Source of the DNA: an uncultured Bacteroidales bacterium
GTDB lineage: Bacteria > Bacteroidota > Bacteroidia > Bacteroidales > Marinilabiliaceae
Assembly (NCBI GenBank): GCA_934725785.1
Contig: CAKVCS010000031.1
Coordinates: 1-9,862 of the forward strand
Direction: 5' to 3'
Length of the DNA: 9,862 bases
Of the stretch, positions 1-6,782 are shown in pieces. The position numbers were made by a program, and so were the translations under genes. The first letter of the stretch is position 1. The number at the start of each line of letters is the position of its first letter. The notes under the pieces are model-generated. The model worked only from the letters and a program-made list of their open reading frames with translations, ran no database searches and was not told the DNA's origin.

Positions 1-1095
1 GCCCTGCGCGTGCCTGACGGATACATCTGCGCCCACGCCAACCAGAGCCGCATTGGCAATTGGCAGAAGCTCGGACTGGCTGAGGACGACATCATAGCGT
101 CGAAGGACGTCATATCGTTCGCCAGGCGTATGGGGTGGTTTTCCGGAAAAGACGAGGACTTCTCGTGGAAAGAGGCCTACTGCAAGCCCGACTTCGAGTC
201 GCGGCGCCTGTGCGACGCCCGCGCGTGGAGCTTCTTCCGCCGCCACGCAGACGGCATGGACAAGTACTTGCCATGGGCCCTCGGTCGCGATGCCTCGGCC
301 GGCGATATGCCGCTATGGGTCAAGCCCAGCCACCCCGTATCACTCCACGACGTCATGATGGGCATGCGCGACCACTATGAGGGCACACCGCTCAGCCTTG
401 CCGACACCACCACCCTGGCCGGAGGCCCTTGGCTCATGCCCTATCGCCCCACGCCGCTCACATTCAAGGGCGGCGACGGCAAGGAGTATTTTTGGGAGAG
501 GCCCACGAGCACCCAGCAGACGGCGTTCACTTTCGTCGCGCAGCTGCGCAAGTCCATGCCAAGCCACATTGGCGGCATACTCTGGTTTGGCAATGATGAC
601 GCCAATATGGTGGCCTATACGCCGGTCTATTGCGCCTCGACGCGCCGCCCCCTATGCTACAATACGCCGGGGGCCGATGCCGTGACATTCTCGTTCCAAA
701 ACGCCTTCTGGGTCTGCAATTGGGTCGCCAACATGGTCTACCCGCGCTATTCTGCGTTGTTCCCCGACCTGGAGGCGGTGCGGGACTCGCTCGAGGCGTC
801 GTTCGCCGAGCGCCAGGCGGACATCGAGGCCCGGGCGGCCGCCATGCCCAAGGATCGCGCCGTGGCGTTCCTCAACGACTACTCGGTGGCCTGCGCCGCC
901 GAGATGATGGAGAAGTGGAACGCCTTGGCCATGCTGCTTATCGTCAAGCACAACGATATGGCTCTCAAGCCGCAGAACCCCGACGGCTCTTTCGCTCTTA
1001 CGCCCGAGGGGCTTGGCCGGCGAGTCTCACGCCCGGGCTATCCGTCTGCGGCCCGTGCCCTGCTCGTAGGGCAAAAGGCCGTTGAGGCGGAGTAG
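1..1095 (+). CDS. C69-family dipeptidase, C-terminal part (5' end outside window)
   Basis: The frame is open from base 1 and runs 364 codons to a TAG at 1093-1095. A GTG at 10 is only an internal valine, so the true start lies upstream. The protein resembles peptidase family C69 (PepD-like dipeptidases): 'TTTLAGGPW', then 'QQTAFTFVAQLRKSMP', 'GGILWFGNDDANMVAYTPVYC', and 'FSFQNAFWVCNWVANMVYPRY', which matches the block near the end of the catalytic domain in this family. C69 enzymes are N-terminal nucleophile hydrolases with a catalytic cysteine near the mature N-terminus. That residue and any signal peptide are not in view, so activity and location cannot be judged. Members I know are about 500-550 residues, so roughly two thirds is present. 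The likely role is hydrolysis of dipeptides for amino-acid use. It is convergent with the gene at 1449-4571. Confidence 0.82.
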   Translation, partial: ALRVPDGYICAHANQSRIGNWQKLGLAEDDIIASKDVISFARRMGWFSGKDEDFSWKEAYCKPDFESRRLCDARAWSFFRRHADGMDKYLPWALGRDASAGDMPLWVKPSHPVSLHDVMMGMRDHYEGTPLSLADTTTLAGGPWLMPYRPTPLTFKGGDGKEYFWERPTSTQQTAFTFVAQLRKSMPSHIGGILWFGNDDANMVAYTPVYCASTRRPLCYNTPGADAVTFSFQNAFWVCNWVANMVYPRYSALFPDLEAVRDSLEASFAERQADIEARAAAMPKDRAVAFLNDYSVACAAEMMEKWNALAMLLIVKHNDMALKPQNPDGSFALTPEGLGRRVSRPGYPSAARALLVGQKAVEAE

Positions 1096-1111
1096 GCTGG
1101 TCTGCTCTTAC

Positions 1112-1130
1112 CCGCCTTCCCCTGAGGCGG
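1112..1130 (+). terminator. weak hairpin just after the C69 peptidase stop
   Basis: CCGCCT (1112-1117) pairs with AGGCGG (1125-1130) around a 7-nt loop, 16 nt after the stop at 1095. No strong T-run follows directly; the nearest is a short CTCTTTACTCCTT stretch at 1141-1154. It may be a weak terminator for the upstream gene. The position supports this more than the structure does. Confidence 0.3.
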
Positions 1131-1191
1131 CATCGGGAGCGCTCTTTACTCCTTAATTCCATATCCCCGTGGCATGCGCGACAAGCCTGCT

Positions 1192-1216
1192 GCGGGGACT
1201 TCTCTTGCGTTCCCGC
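1192..1216. repeat. imperfect inverted repeat (stem-loop)
   Basis: GCGGGGAC (1192-1199) pairs with GTTCCCGC (1209-1216) as an 8-bp stem with one G-U pair and a 9-nt pyrimidine-rich loop. It lies in non-coding DNA between convergent genes. Function is unknown; it may be part of a larger repeated intergenic element together with the stem at 1298-1318. Confidence 0.45.
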
Positions 1217-1297
1217 GTCAAGTCGTGCCGGCTTCATGCGAATCCGTGACGTTGCCAATCCTTCGCCTGCGGCTTGGTCGGTGTGGGGTGGCTCGCC

Positions 1298-1318
1298 GAC
1301 ACGCACGCCTTGCGTGTC
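1298..1318. repeat. perfect 8-bp inverted repeat followed by a T-run
   Basis: GACACGCA (1298-1305) pairs perfectly with TGCGTGTC (1311-1318) around a 5-nt loop. A run of five T follows at 1331-1335, 12 nt beyond the stem. This could be a distal rho-independent terminator for rightward transcription, although the gap to the T-run is longer than usual. Confidence 0.45.
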
Positions 1319-1380
1319 TCGCCGTCTCTATTTTTGTCTCGCCAGTCCTAACCTTGTCGGCGTCTGGATTACATAAAATG

Positions 1381-1418
1381 GCGCCGCCCAAAGCCTGTCA
1401 GAGGGCTTTGGGCGGCGC
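1381..1418 (-). terminator. strong hairpin terminator for the DUF2723 gene, possibly bidirectional
   Basis: GCGCCGCCCAAAGCC (1381-1395) and GGCTTTGGGCGGCGC (1404-1418) are perfect 15-bp inverted arms around an 8-nt loop. Read leftward, the hairpin starts 30 nt after the TAG of the gene at 1449-4571 and is followed by CATTTTATGT, a short T-rich stretch. Read rightward it is followed by GCGTCGTTCTGTTTGTTT, so it could also stop transcription arriving from the C69 peptidase side. The stem is the strongest such structure I saw in the window. Confidence 0.82.
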
Positions 1419-1448
1419 GCGTCGTTCTGTTTGTTTGCCGGAGCCTGG

Positions 1449-4400
1449 CTAATCCATTCCGAGGAGCCTCGTCGCGAGGTCTTCAAGGTCTTGATAGTCG
1501 TTGGTCAACTCTTTCATGAGTTCCGCGCGGCCGCCTCGGTCGCAGCTGCGGAGAATCTCGTAATATATCGCCATGCACCGCTGTATGCCAGAGTAGGCCG
1601 ACGCGAGCAGCTCAGGTTTCAGGTTCATGTAGAAGTTGAGCTCCTGGCGGTTGTCTTTGGCATACTCGCGCAGTATGGCGTCGCCCTTGTCCGGAGCGCC
1701 GGCTATGTAGTAGTCCTCCGCCATCTGGACGCTCAGGAAGTTGTGCGGGATGGCCCAGCTCGGCAGCTCGGTCTGTATCTTGTCGAGCACCTCTATGGCC
1801 TTCTCGCGCTTGGAGGCGGAGTCCGGGCTTGTCTGAGCCTCGGTAAGCAGAGCCGTGGCCAGGCGGGTCAGGTGCATGCGCATGTTAGATCCCATCCGGC
1901 TCTTGTTCTCGTCGAGGTAGAGGCCCGGCTGGTTGAAGAAGCCCCAGCGGAACTTGTTCATCACGTTGTCATACATCTTCTCGGTGCTCACCGTGCCGCT
2001 CACGCCCGTGCGGTCCGTCTTGCCATATATTGGCACTATGCGCTGCGCCAGTCCCTCGAGCTGGAAGTAGCAGTCCAGCCCGCAGTAGTTCTCGCGCCCT
2101 ACTGTTACGGCGTAATACAGGGGGCGGCCCCAGTTGCAAGACGAGAGCATGTCGAGCACCATGAGCTGGTTCTTCAGCAGGTATGAGCCGCCGGTGTTTA
2201 TGTTTATCCGCTTGGCTATCTTGTCGGCCTTGTCGGCGGGCACGGCTCCGTTCCGGACGGCTGCGGCCGAGTCCACGGGCAGGTAGAACTTGCGGGCGGG
2301 CATGAAGCATATCCTGCCTGCGGCGCCTGCCAGCTGCTTGGTGCGCGGGTCCTCGCTGCGGACGAAGTTGAGGGCGTCGCGCAGGTCGAGCCCGTCTTTC
2401 CACTTGTTGCTCTCTACGAGGTATATCACGTCGCGGTCATGCGTATACTGGTCGTGGGTGAATGATATTGGCAGCGGGTCGCTCTCGTAGGCTTTGCGCT
2501 TCATCTGGTCGCAATACCACTCGGTCTGCAGATACGAGAGGTTGCAGACGCGCACGTCCGTGCGGCAGCCCTCCACCTCCTGGGCGTACCACAGGGGGAA
2601 GGTGTCGTTGTCTCCATTGGTGAATATCACGGCGTTCTCCTCGCACGAGTTCAGATAGTTATATGCCACGTCGCGCGCTATGGTGCAGCCGGAGCGGTCG
2701 TGGTCGTCCCAGTTCTGCTCGGCCATGATGCCTGGCACGAATATCAGGCTTGCCACCGAGGCTACGGCCGTGGCCGCCATCTTGGGGCACTTGAGGTTGA
2801 CGAGCCACTCTATCAGTTGCAGCACGCCCAGGCCAATCCATATGGCGAAGGCGTAGAAGGATCCGGCGTACGCGTAGTCGCGCTCGCGGGGCTGGAGCGG
2901 CGTCTGGTTGAGGTAAAGCACTATGGCGAGGCCCGTCATGAAGAAGAGCAGCATCACCACCCAGATGTCTTTCTTGTTACGTCCCGCATGGACGAAAAGG
3001 CCGGCCAGGCCCAGCAGGAGGGGCAGCATGAAGTACGTGTTGTGACCCTTGTTCTGCTTAAGCGAGTCGGGCAGCAGGTCCTGGTCGCCATAGAGGGCGT
3101 TGTCTATGAACGGTATGCCAGAAATCCAGTTGCCGTGCGTCAGCTCGCCGTGGCCTTGGATGTCGTTCTGGCGGCCGGCGAAGTTCCACATGAAGTAGCG
3201 GAGGTACATGAAGTTGATCTGGTAAGAGAAGAAGAACTTCAGGTTCTGCATGCCCGTGGGGATGTCTATCACCTGCTTCTCGCCGTCTTTGGTCACCCTC
3301 ACCTTCTGGCCGTTAGACCCGTTATAGCCGCTCCAAGCCTTGTATTGCTCCACGTGGGCCGGGTTGTTGCTATACATCCTGGGGAAGGTGACGCAAGCCT
3401 GGTAGTCGTACTGCGTCTTGTGGTCGGCCACGACGTATTTGCCGTCCTTTATCATATATACAGGTGCGCCATCGCCCGACTGTTCGCTGCGCTCTGCGAG
3501 CGGCGACGCGAACGTCTGGCCGCGGAACAGGGGGCGGTCGCCATACTGCTCGCGGTTCAGGTAGTCAATGAGCGAGAACACGTTGTCCGGGCTGTTCTGA
3601 TCCATCGTAGGGTCGGCGGCCGAGCGTATCACGACCATGGCGAACGACATGTAGCCGAGGACGATGACCGACGTGCAGGTCAATATGGTGTTCCAGACGG
3701 CATGGCCGTGGCGGAGCGTGTATATCATGCCGAATATGAGGCCGGCTATGAGTAGCACCATCCAGAATATGGCGCCCGAGTTGAGGCCAAGCCCGAGGCT
3801 GTTGACGAAGAGGAGGTCGAACCAGCCGGCTATCTTGACAAGGCCGGGTATGATGCCGTAGAGCACTGCGCCAAGCGCCACGCACGACACGGCCAATGCG
3901 CATACGACGCCGCGGGGGGTCGCCTCATACTTGCGGAAGTAATACACGAGTCCGATGGCCGGTATGCATAGCAGGTTGAGAAGGTGGACGCCTATCGAGA
4001 GGCCCATAAGGTAGGCTATCAGCACGAGCCAACGGTTGCTGTGAGGCTCGTCGGCGACGTTCTCCCACTTCAGGATGCACCAGAACACGGCGGCCGTGAA
4101 GAGCGACGACATCCCGTACACCTCGCCCTCGACGGCCGAGAACCAGAACGTGTCCGAGAATGTGTAGGCGAGTGCGCCGACCATCCCGGCCCCCATCACA
4201 GCCCACGTGCGCCATGCCTCCGGCTCGCCGTCCGCACCCTTGGCCGAGCCGTCTATCATCACCTTGCGAGCCAGGTGAGTGATGCTCCAGAACAGGAAAA
4301 GGATGGTGAACGCGCTTGCCAACGCGCTCATTATGTTGATGGACTTAGCCACGAGCGTCACGTCGGGCGCCGCGATGGCGAACATCCGCGCTATGATCAT

Positions 4401-4571
4401 GAAGAGGGGGGCTCCGGGAGGGTGGCCCACCAGAAGTTTGTCTGCGGTCGATATGAACTCTCCGCAGTCCCAGAAACTTGCCGACGCCTCTGTCGTCAAG
4501 ATGTAGGTGATGGCCGAGACGAGAAACGCCACCCAGCCCATCACGTTGTTAATAAGTCTGTATTGCTTCAT
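1449..4571 (-). CDS. DUF2723 / GT117-type membrane protein, probable protein O-glycosyltransferase
   Basis: This is a 1040-residue integral membrane protein, close to full length for the family, with ATG at 4571-4569 and TAG at 1451-1449. Residues 27-41 read TTEASASFWDCGEFI and 50-55 HPPGAP, the hallmark of DUF2723. The acidic pair D35 and E38 sits in the first extracytoplasmic loop, where GT-C glycosyltransferases keep catalytic acids. Hydrophobic segments are visible near 12-26, 56-69, 77-98, 123-140, 182-210, 222-245, 268-286, 295-316, 513-530, 536-554, 568-592 and 598-615. A loop of about 120 residues (317-440) and a soluble C-terminal part from about 620 complete it, including the conserved FTNGDNDTFPLWYAQE at 650-665. 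Family knowledge links GT117 to transfer of the first sugar onto secreted proteins at the inner membrane; the specific substrate is inferred. It is transcribed alone, away from 4837, with a perfect terminator downstream. Confidence 0.9.
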   Translation of the reverse strand: MKQYRLINNVMGWVAFLVSAITYILTTEASASFWDCGEFISTADKLLVGHPPGAPLFMIIARMFAIAAPDVTLVAKSINIMSALASAFTILFLFWSITHLARKVMIDGSAKGADGEPEAWRTWAVMGAGMVGALAYTFSDTFWFSAVEGEVYGMSSLFTAAVFWCILKWENVADEPHSNRWLVLIAYLMGLSIGVHLLNLLCIPAIGLVYYFRKYEATPRGVVCALAVSCVALGAVLYGIIPGLVKIAGWFDLLFVNSLGLGLNSGAIFWMVLLIAGLIFGMIYTLRHGHAVWNTILTCTSVIVLGYMSFAMVVIRSAADPTMDQNSPDNVFSLIDYLNREQYGDRPLFRGQTFASPLAERSEQSGDGAPVYMIKDGKYVVADHKTQYDYQACVTFPRMYSNNPAHVEQYKAWSGYNGSNGQKVRVTKDGEKQVIDIPTGMQNLKFFFSYQINFMYLRYFMWNFAGRQNDIQGHGELTHGNWISGIPFIDNALYGDQDLLPDSLKQNKGHNTYFMLPLLLGLAGLFVHAGRNKKDIWVVMLLFFMTGLAIVLYLNQTPLQPRERDYAYAGSFYAFAIWIGLGVLQLIEWLVNLKCPKMAATAVASVASLIFVPGIMAEQNWDDHDRSGCTIARDVAYNYLNSCEENAVIFTNGDNDTFPLWYAQEVEGCRTDVRVCNLSYLQTEWYCDQMKRKAYESDPLPISFTHDQYTHDRDVIYLVESNKWKDGLDLRDALNFVRSEDPRTKQLAGAAGRICFMPARKFYLPVDSAAAVRNGAVPADKADKIAKRININTGGSYLLKNQLMVLDMLSSCNWGRPLYYAVTVGRENYCGLDCYFQLEGLAQRIVPIYGKTDRTGVSGTVSTEKMYDNVMNKFRWGFFNQPGLYLDENKSRMGSNMRMHLTRLATALLTEAQTSPDSASKREKAIEVLDKIQTELPSWAIPHNFLSVQMAEDYYIAGAPDKGDAILREYAKDNRQELNFYMNLKPELLASAYSGIQRCMAIYYEILRSCDRGGRAELMKELTNDYQDLEDLATRLLGMD

Positions 4572-4617
4572 CCTTTTCTTGAGCCGTCTCCGCGGCTTTC
4601 GGGTTTGTTTTCTTGCG

Positions 4618-4633
4618 GCGCGGCTCCCCGCGC
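4618..4633 (-). promoter_or_regulatory. GC-rich stem-loop in the 5' leader of the DUF2723 gene
   Basis: GCGCGG (4618-4623) and CCGCGC (4628-4633) form a 6-bp all-GC stem with a 4-nt loop. In the leftward transcript the loop reads GGAG. It would lie a short way after the transcription start predicted from the -7 box at 4653-4660. It could stabilise the mRNA 5' end; this is inference. Confidence 0.4.
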
Positions 4634-4652
4634 ACGCTGCTCCTTAAAGCAG

Positions 4653-4660
4653 CAAATTTA
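4653..4660 (-). promoter_or_regulatory. Bacteroidota -7 box (TAAATTTG) for the DUF2723 gene
   Basis: Read leftward, 4660-4653 is TAAATTTG, a full match to the Bacteroidota consensus TAnnTTTG. It predicts a transcription start around 4645-4650 and a leader of about 75-80 nt before the ATG at 4571. I found no convincing TTTG at the -33 position with the usual 19-21 nt spacing; the nearest candidate (4672-4675) is too close. Confidence 0.55.
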
Positions 4661-4751
4661 TAACCTTTCCGCAAAACTTCCCTTCGCCGGGTGGCTTTAG
4701 CACCGTCTATTCATCTTTCGCCGCCTTTTTTTCAGCCAACATATCCATCCT

Positions 4752-4803
4752 CATGGCAAGTGTGACGGCCGTCGGCTCAAATGACTATATTTGCCATGGC
4801 AAG
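4752..4803 (+). promoter_or_regulatory. operator-like palindrome and upstream half-site at the promoter of the three-gene unit
   Basis: TTGCCATGGCAA at 4791-4802 is a perfect 12-bp palindrome overlapping the last three bases of the -7 box and the predicted transcription start. Nine bases running through its right half, CATGGCAAG (4795-4803), occur again at 4752-4760, exactly 43 bp upstream, about four helical turns. A dimeric repressor bound at the palindrome would block the promoter, and the distal half-site could allow looping. No regulator gene is visible in the window. Confidence 0.4.
4786..4793 (+). promoter_or_regulatory. Bacteroidota -7 box (TATATTTG) for the three-gene MoxR-VWA unit
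   Basis: TATATTTG matches TAnnTTTG exactly. TGTG at 4761-4764, 21 nt upstream, is an imperfect candidate for the -33 element TTTG. The predicted start at about 4797-4800 gives an AT-rich leader of roughly 40 nt before the GTG at 4837. This supports a single transcript covering the next three genes. Confidence 0.6.
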
Positions 4804-4836
4804 GTTACCAGCTATTAATAAGAATACAGCAATACA

Positions 4837-5670
4837 GTGGCAGTAAGCAAGTTTCTTGGCGTCAGCGCCAAAGATGTTTTAAATAAGGTCGGCGCGGCTG
4901 TGCGCGCGTCCGATGTCGACGGCGGGCATTTCATCTTCGCCCGCGCCATCTTCGTCGACGCTCTCGCCCTCAGGCTGCAAGCCCCGGCGGCCGTCAGTAA
5001 GTCGAAGCCTCTCCTCAACACGGCCGCGCAGGTGTTCAGCTATGTGTTCGACAAGCTCCCCTCGTTGTCGGTCTACATGTCCACACAGTCGTATCGCACG
5101 GAGAGCGTGGCTATCGACCGGCGCTACGAGTTCTCCGACGAGGAGGACAAGTATGTCGTCGTCGAGATGCGGAGGAGCCTGCGCGTCACCCTCCTTGCCA
5201 ATTTCGCGAGTCGCACGTTCTCCTGCTGGGTGATGCCATCCGCGGGCCCTTACCTCACGGGCTGGCGCGACTTGGATCACTTCGACTTCCTCAGGCTGGA
5301 CGATGTGCTGTCCCTCATAGCTGGGTTCGACGACAGTCTCGACGCCATAGACGCCGCGTGCGACGAGCACGTCAACGCCGCCGCAAGGCGAGCCAAGGTG
5401 ACCGCGGTCGTCCGCCAGACCAGCAAGTCGGTGGTCGAGAGCGTGGCCAGGGCCGCGGGATTGAAGGTCTCCTTCTCAGTGAAGCCGCAGAACGGGCACC
5501 TGCTGGCCGCTTTCGACATGCCGAACAGGCTGGAGCTCTCCATGCGCATCGACAATGTCGAGCCTGCCGAGCTGCAGGCCCACGTGAATGCCGTGGTGAG
5601 GCTCGCTGCCGACATGGCCGAGCTCCCCAAGGGGTTCACTTTCCGCAGGTCTACAAGCTCAAGAGGATAA
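4837..5670 (+). CDS. uncharacterised 277-residue protein, first gene of the MoxR-VWA unit
   Basis: I do not recognise this protein. The chosen start is GTG at 4837: the frame has a stop at 4819-4821, no ATG lies between, and the promoter at 4786-4793 sits just upstream. The sequence is soluble, with no signal peptide or membrane segment, so it is probably cytoplasmic. It appears to have an N-terminal part (about 1-75) rich in small and hydrophobic residues, a middle part with probable beta strands (87-135, for example 'YVVVEMRRSLRVTLLANF'), an acidic helical part (145-185, 'FDFLRLDDVLSLIAGFDDSLDAI'), and a C-terminal alpha/beta part ending in a basic tail. No catalytic motif stands out. It stops 9 nt before the AAA+ ATPase, so the two should be co-transcribed. 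By position it may be a client, adaptor or regulator of the ATPase-VWA pair; that is inference. Confidence 0.75.
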   Translation: MAVSKFLGVSAKDVLNKVGAAVRASDVDGGHFIFARAIFVDALALRLQAPAAVSKSKPLLNTAAQVFSYVFDKLPSLSVYMSTQSYRTESVAIDRRYEFSDEEDKYVVVEMRRSLRVTLLANFASRTFSCWVMPSAGPYLTGWRDLDHFDFLRLDDVLSLIAGFDDSLDAIDAACDEHVNAAARRAKVTAVVRQTSKSVVESVARAAGLKVSFSVKPQNGHLLAAFDMPNRLELSMRIDNVEPAELQAHVNAVVRLAADMAELPKGFTFRRSTSSRG

Positions 5671-5679
5671 TGTTGCAAT

Positions 5680-6759
5680 ATGATATACGTTAACACAAAG
5701 GAATTGGCTGCCGTCCTTGAGCGCACGCCGCGCAGGCAGAACGTCATGCTCGTCGGCAAGCACGGCATCGGCAAGAGCGAGATTCTCACCGCGTACTTCG
5801 CCTCCAAGGGGATGAGGGTCGTCACGCTCTTCCTTGGGCAGATGAGCGACCCTGGCGACCTCATTGGCCTGCCGTCGCGCGACGAGAAGGAGGGGCGGAC
5901 GGTTTTCCTGCCGCCATACTGGTTCCCCACCGATGGACAGCCGGTGGCACTCTTCCTCGACGAGCTCAACAGGGCGCGCCCCGAGGTCCTGCAGACCATT
6001 ATGGACTTGGCTCTCAACCGCAGGCTCGCCGGCCGTTCCCTGCCGGAGGGCAGCACTGTCATATCGGCAGTCAATGACGGCGAGGAGTATCAGCTGACCG
6101 ACCTTGACCCCGCCCTCGTCTCGCGTTTCAACGTCTACGGGTTCCGACCCTCCAAAGACGAATGGATGCTCTGGGCCAGGGAGAATGGTGTCGACGGCCG
6201 TGTCGTGGACTTTATCAATGAGAACTCCGACTGGCTCGACGGCAACCCGCTCGACGACAAGAACATCGACCTCGGGCTCGAGAAGACGCCCGACCGCCGC
6301 GCGTGGAAGAAGCTCTCCGACGTCATCAAAGGGCGGGATGCGTTCGACCCCGCCGACGCCAAGATTTTCGCCGGTATTGTCGGCGTGCCGGCGGCAAGCA
6401 AGTTCATCGAGTTCGCAAGGGAGGACCGCGTCGTCTCGGCCGAGAAGGTGCTTTTGCGCTTCAACGACGTCAAGGCTCTGATAGAGAAATACAAGGTCCA
6501 CGAGCTCACCACGCTCAACGACTCTATTTTTGTCTTCATCGAGGCCCATGCCGCGTCAATGGAGGCGGACAAGGTCAAGCAGATGGCTGACGGGCTGACG
6601 GCCTACGTCACCCTGCTCTCCAAAGGCCGACGCAAGGAGGCGCTGGCCGAGTTCGTCAACAACTATAACTCAGGGGCCTATTCGCTCACCCCGGCATTCG
6701 TGGGCGTTAACTGCCCTGCCGCGCTCGCCGTTATCACCAAGTTCATAAGTACTCTCTGA
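5680..6759 (+). CDS. MoxR-family AAA+ ATPase
   Basis: This 359-residue protein is a MoxR/AAA_5-type AAA+ ATPase. Visible motifs are Walker A GKHGIGKS (26-33), the MoxR-typical block SDPGDLIGLPS (56-66), PPYWFP (78-83), Walker B LFLDELNRA (91-99, D94 and E95 catalytic), sensor-1 asparagine N132 in AVNDGEEY, and a probable arginine finger R149 in DPALVSRF. A helical lid follows to the C-terminus. No expected catalytic residue is missing. MoxR ATPases form rings that use ATP to remodel or activate clients, normally with a VWA partner (RavA-ViaA, NorQ-NorD and CbbQ-CbbO are known pairs). The DPGDL/PP.W/LDELNRA pattern fits the branch encoded beside DUF2201 VWA proteins. The ATG at 5680 is 9 nt after the previous stop, and the gene for its likely partner starts 23 nt downstream. 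Confidence 0.93.
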   Translation: MIYVNTKELAAVLERTPRRQNVMLVGKHGIGKSEILTAYFASKGMRVVTLFLGQMSDPGDLIGLPSRDEKEGRTVFLPPYWFPTDGQPVALFLDELNRARPEVLQTIMDLALNRRLAGRSLPEGSTVISAVNDGEEYQLTDLDPALVSRFNVYGFRPSKDEWMLWARENGVDGRVVDFINENSDWLDGNPLDDKNIDLGLEKTPDRRAWKKLSDVIKGRDAFDPADAKIFAGIVGVPAASKFIEFAREDRVVSAEKVLLRFNDVKALIEKYKVHELTTLNDSIFVFIEAHAASMEADKVKQMADGLTAYVTLLSKGRRKEALAEFVNNYNSGAYSLTPAFVGVNCPAALAVITKFISTL

Positions 6760-6782
6760 CCCACCAGTTTACCCGACCCTCC

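Larger units (their letters stand above)
1096..1448. other. 353-bp intergenic region with several small hairpins, no gene seen
   Basis: This stretch lies between two convergent genes. The open frames crossing it on either strand look like no protein family and have no coding character I can support. It holds small inverted repeats at 1112-1130, 1192-1216 and 1298-1318, a strong one at 1381-1418, and a 9-bp direct repeat TGTCTCGCC at 1315-1323 and 1335-1343. The density of structure suggests a dispersed intergenic repeat or terminator-rich spacer, but a single copy cannot show this. Confidence 0.6.

Noticed and set aside
998..1306. Minus-strand frame of 102 codons and a plus-strand frame at 1174-1452 in the intergenic region
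   Set aside because: They overlap the peptidase end or the terminator hairpin, are rich in Arg, and resemble no protein. Treated as non-coding.
1431..4700. Long open frames on the + strand opposite the DUF2723 gene (for example 1431-2186, 2700-3755 and 3984-4700)
   Set aside because: They are antisense shadows caused by high GC and codon bias. Their translations are rich in Val, Arg and His with no family features, while the minus-strand frame is a clear full-length protein.
4796..4846. A 16-codon ATG frame overlapping the GTG start of the unknown gene, a possible leader peptide
   Set aside because: Its ATG lies inside the palindrome at or before the predicted transcription start, and no attenuator-like structure accompanies it.
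5277..6549. Minus-strand open frames across the unknown gene and the ATPase gene
   Set aside because: They lie opposite genes with clear motifs or a promoter, and their translations show no domain.
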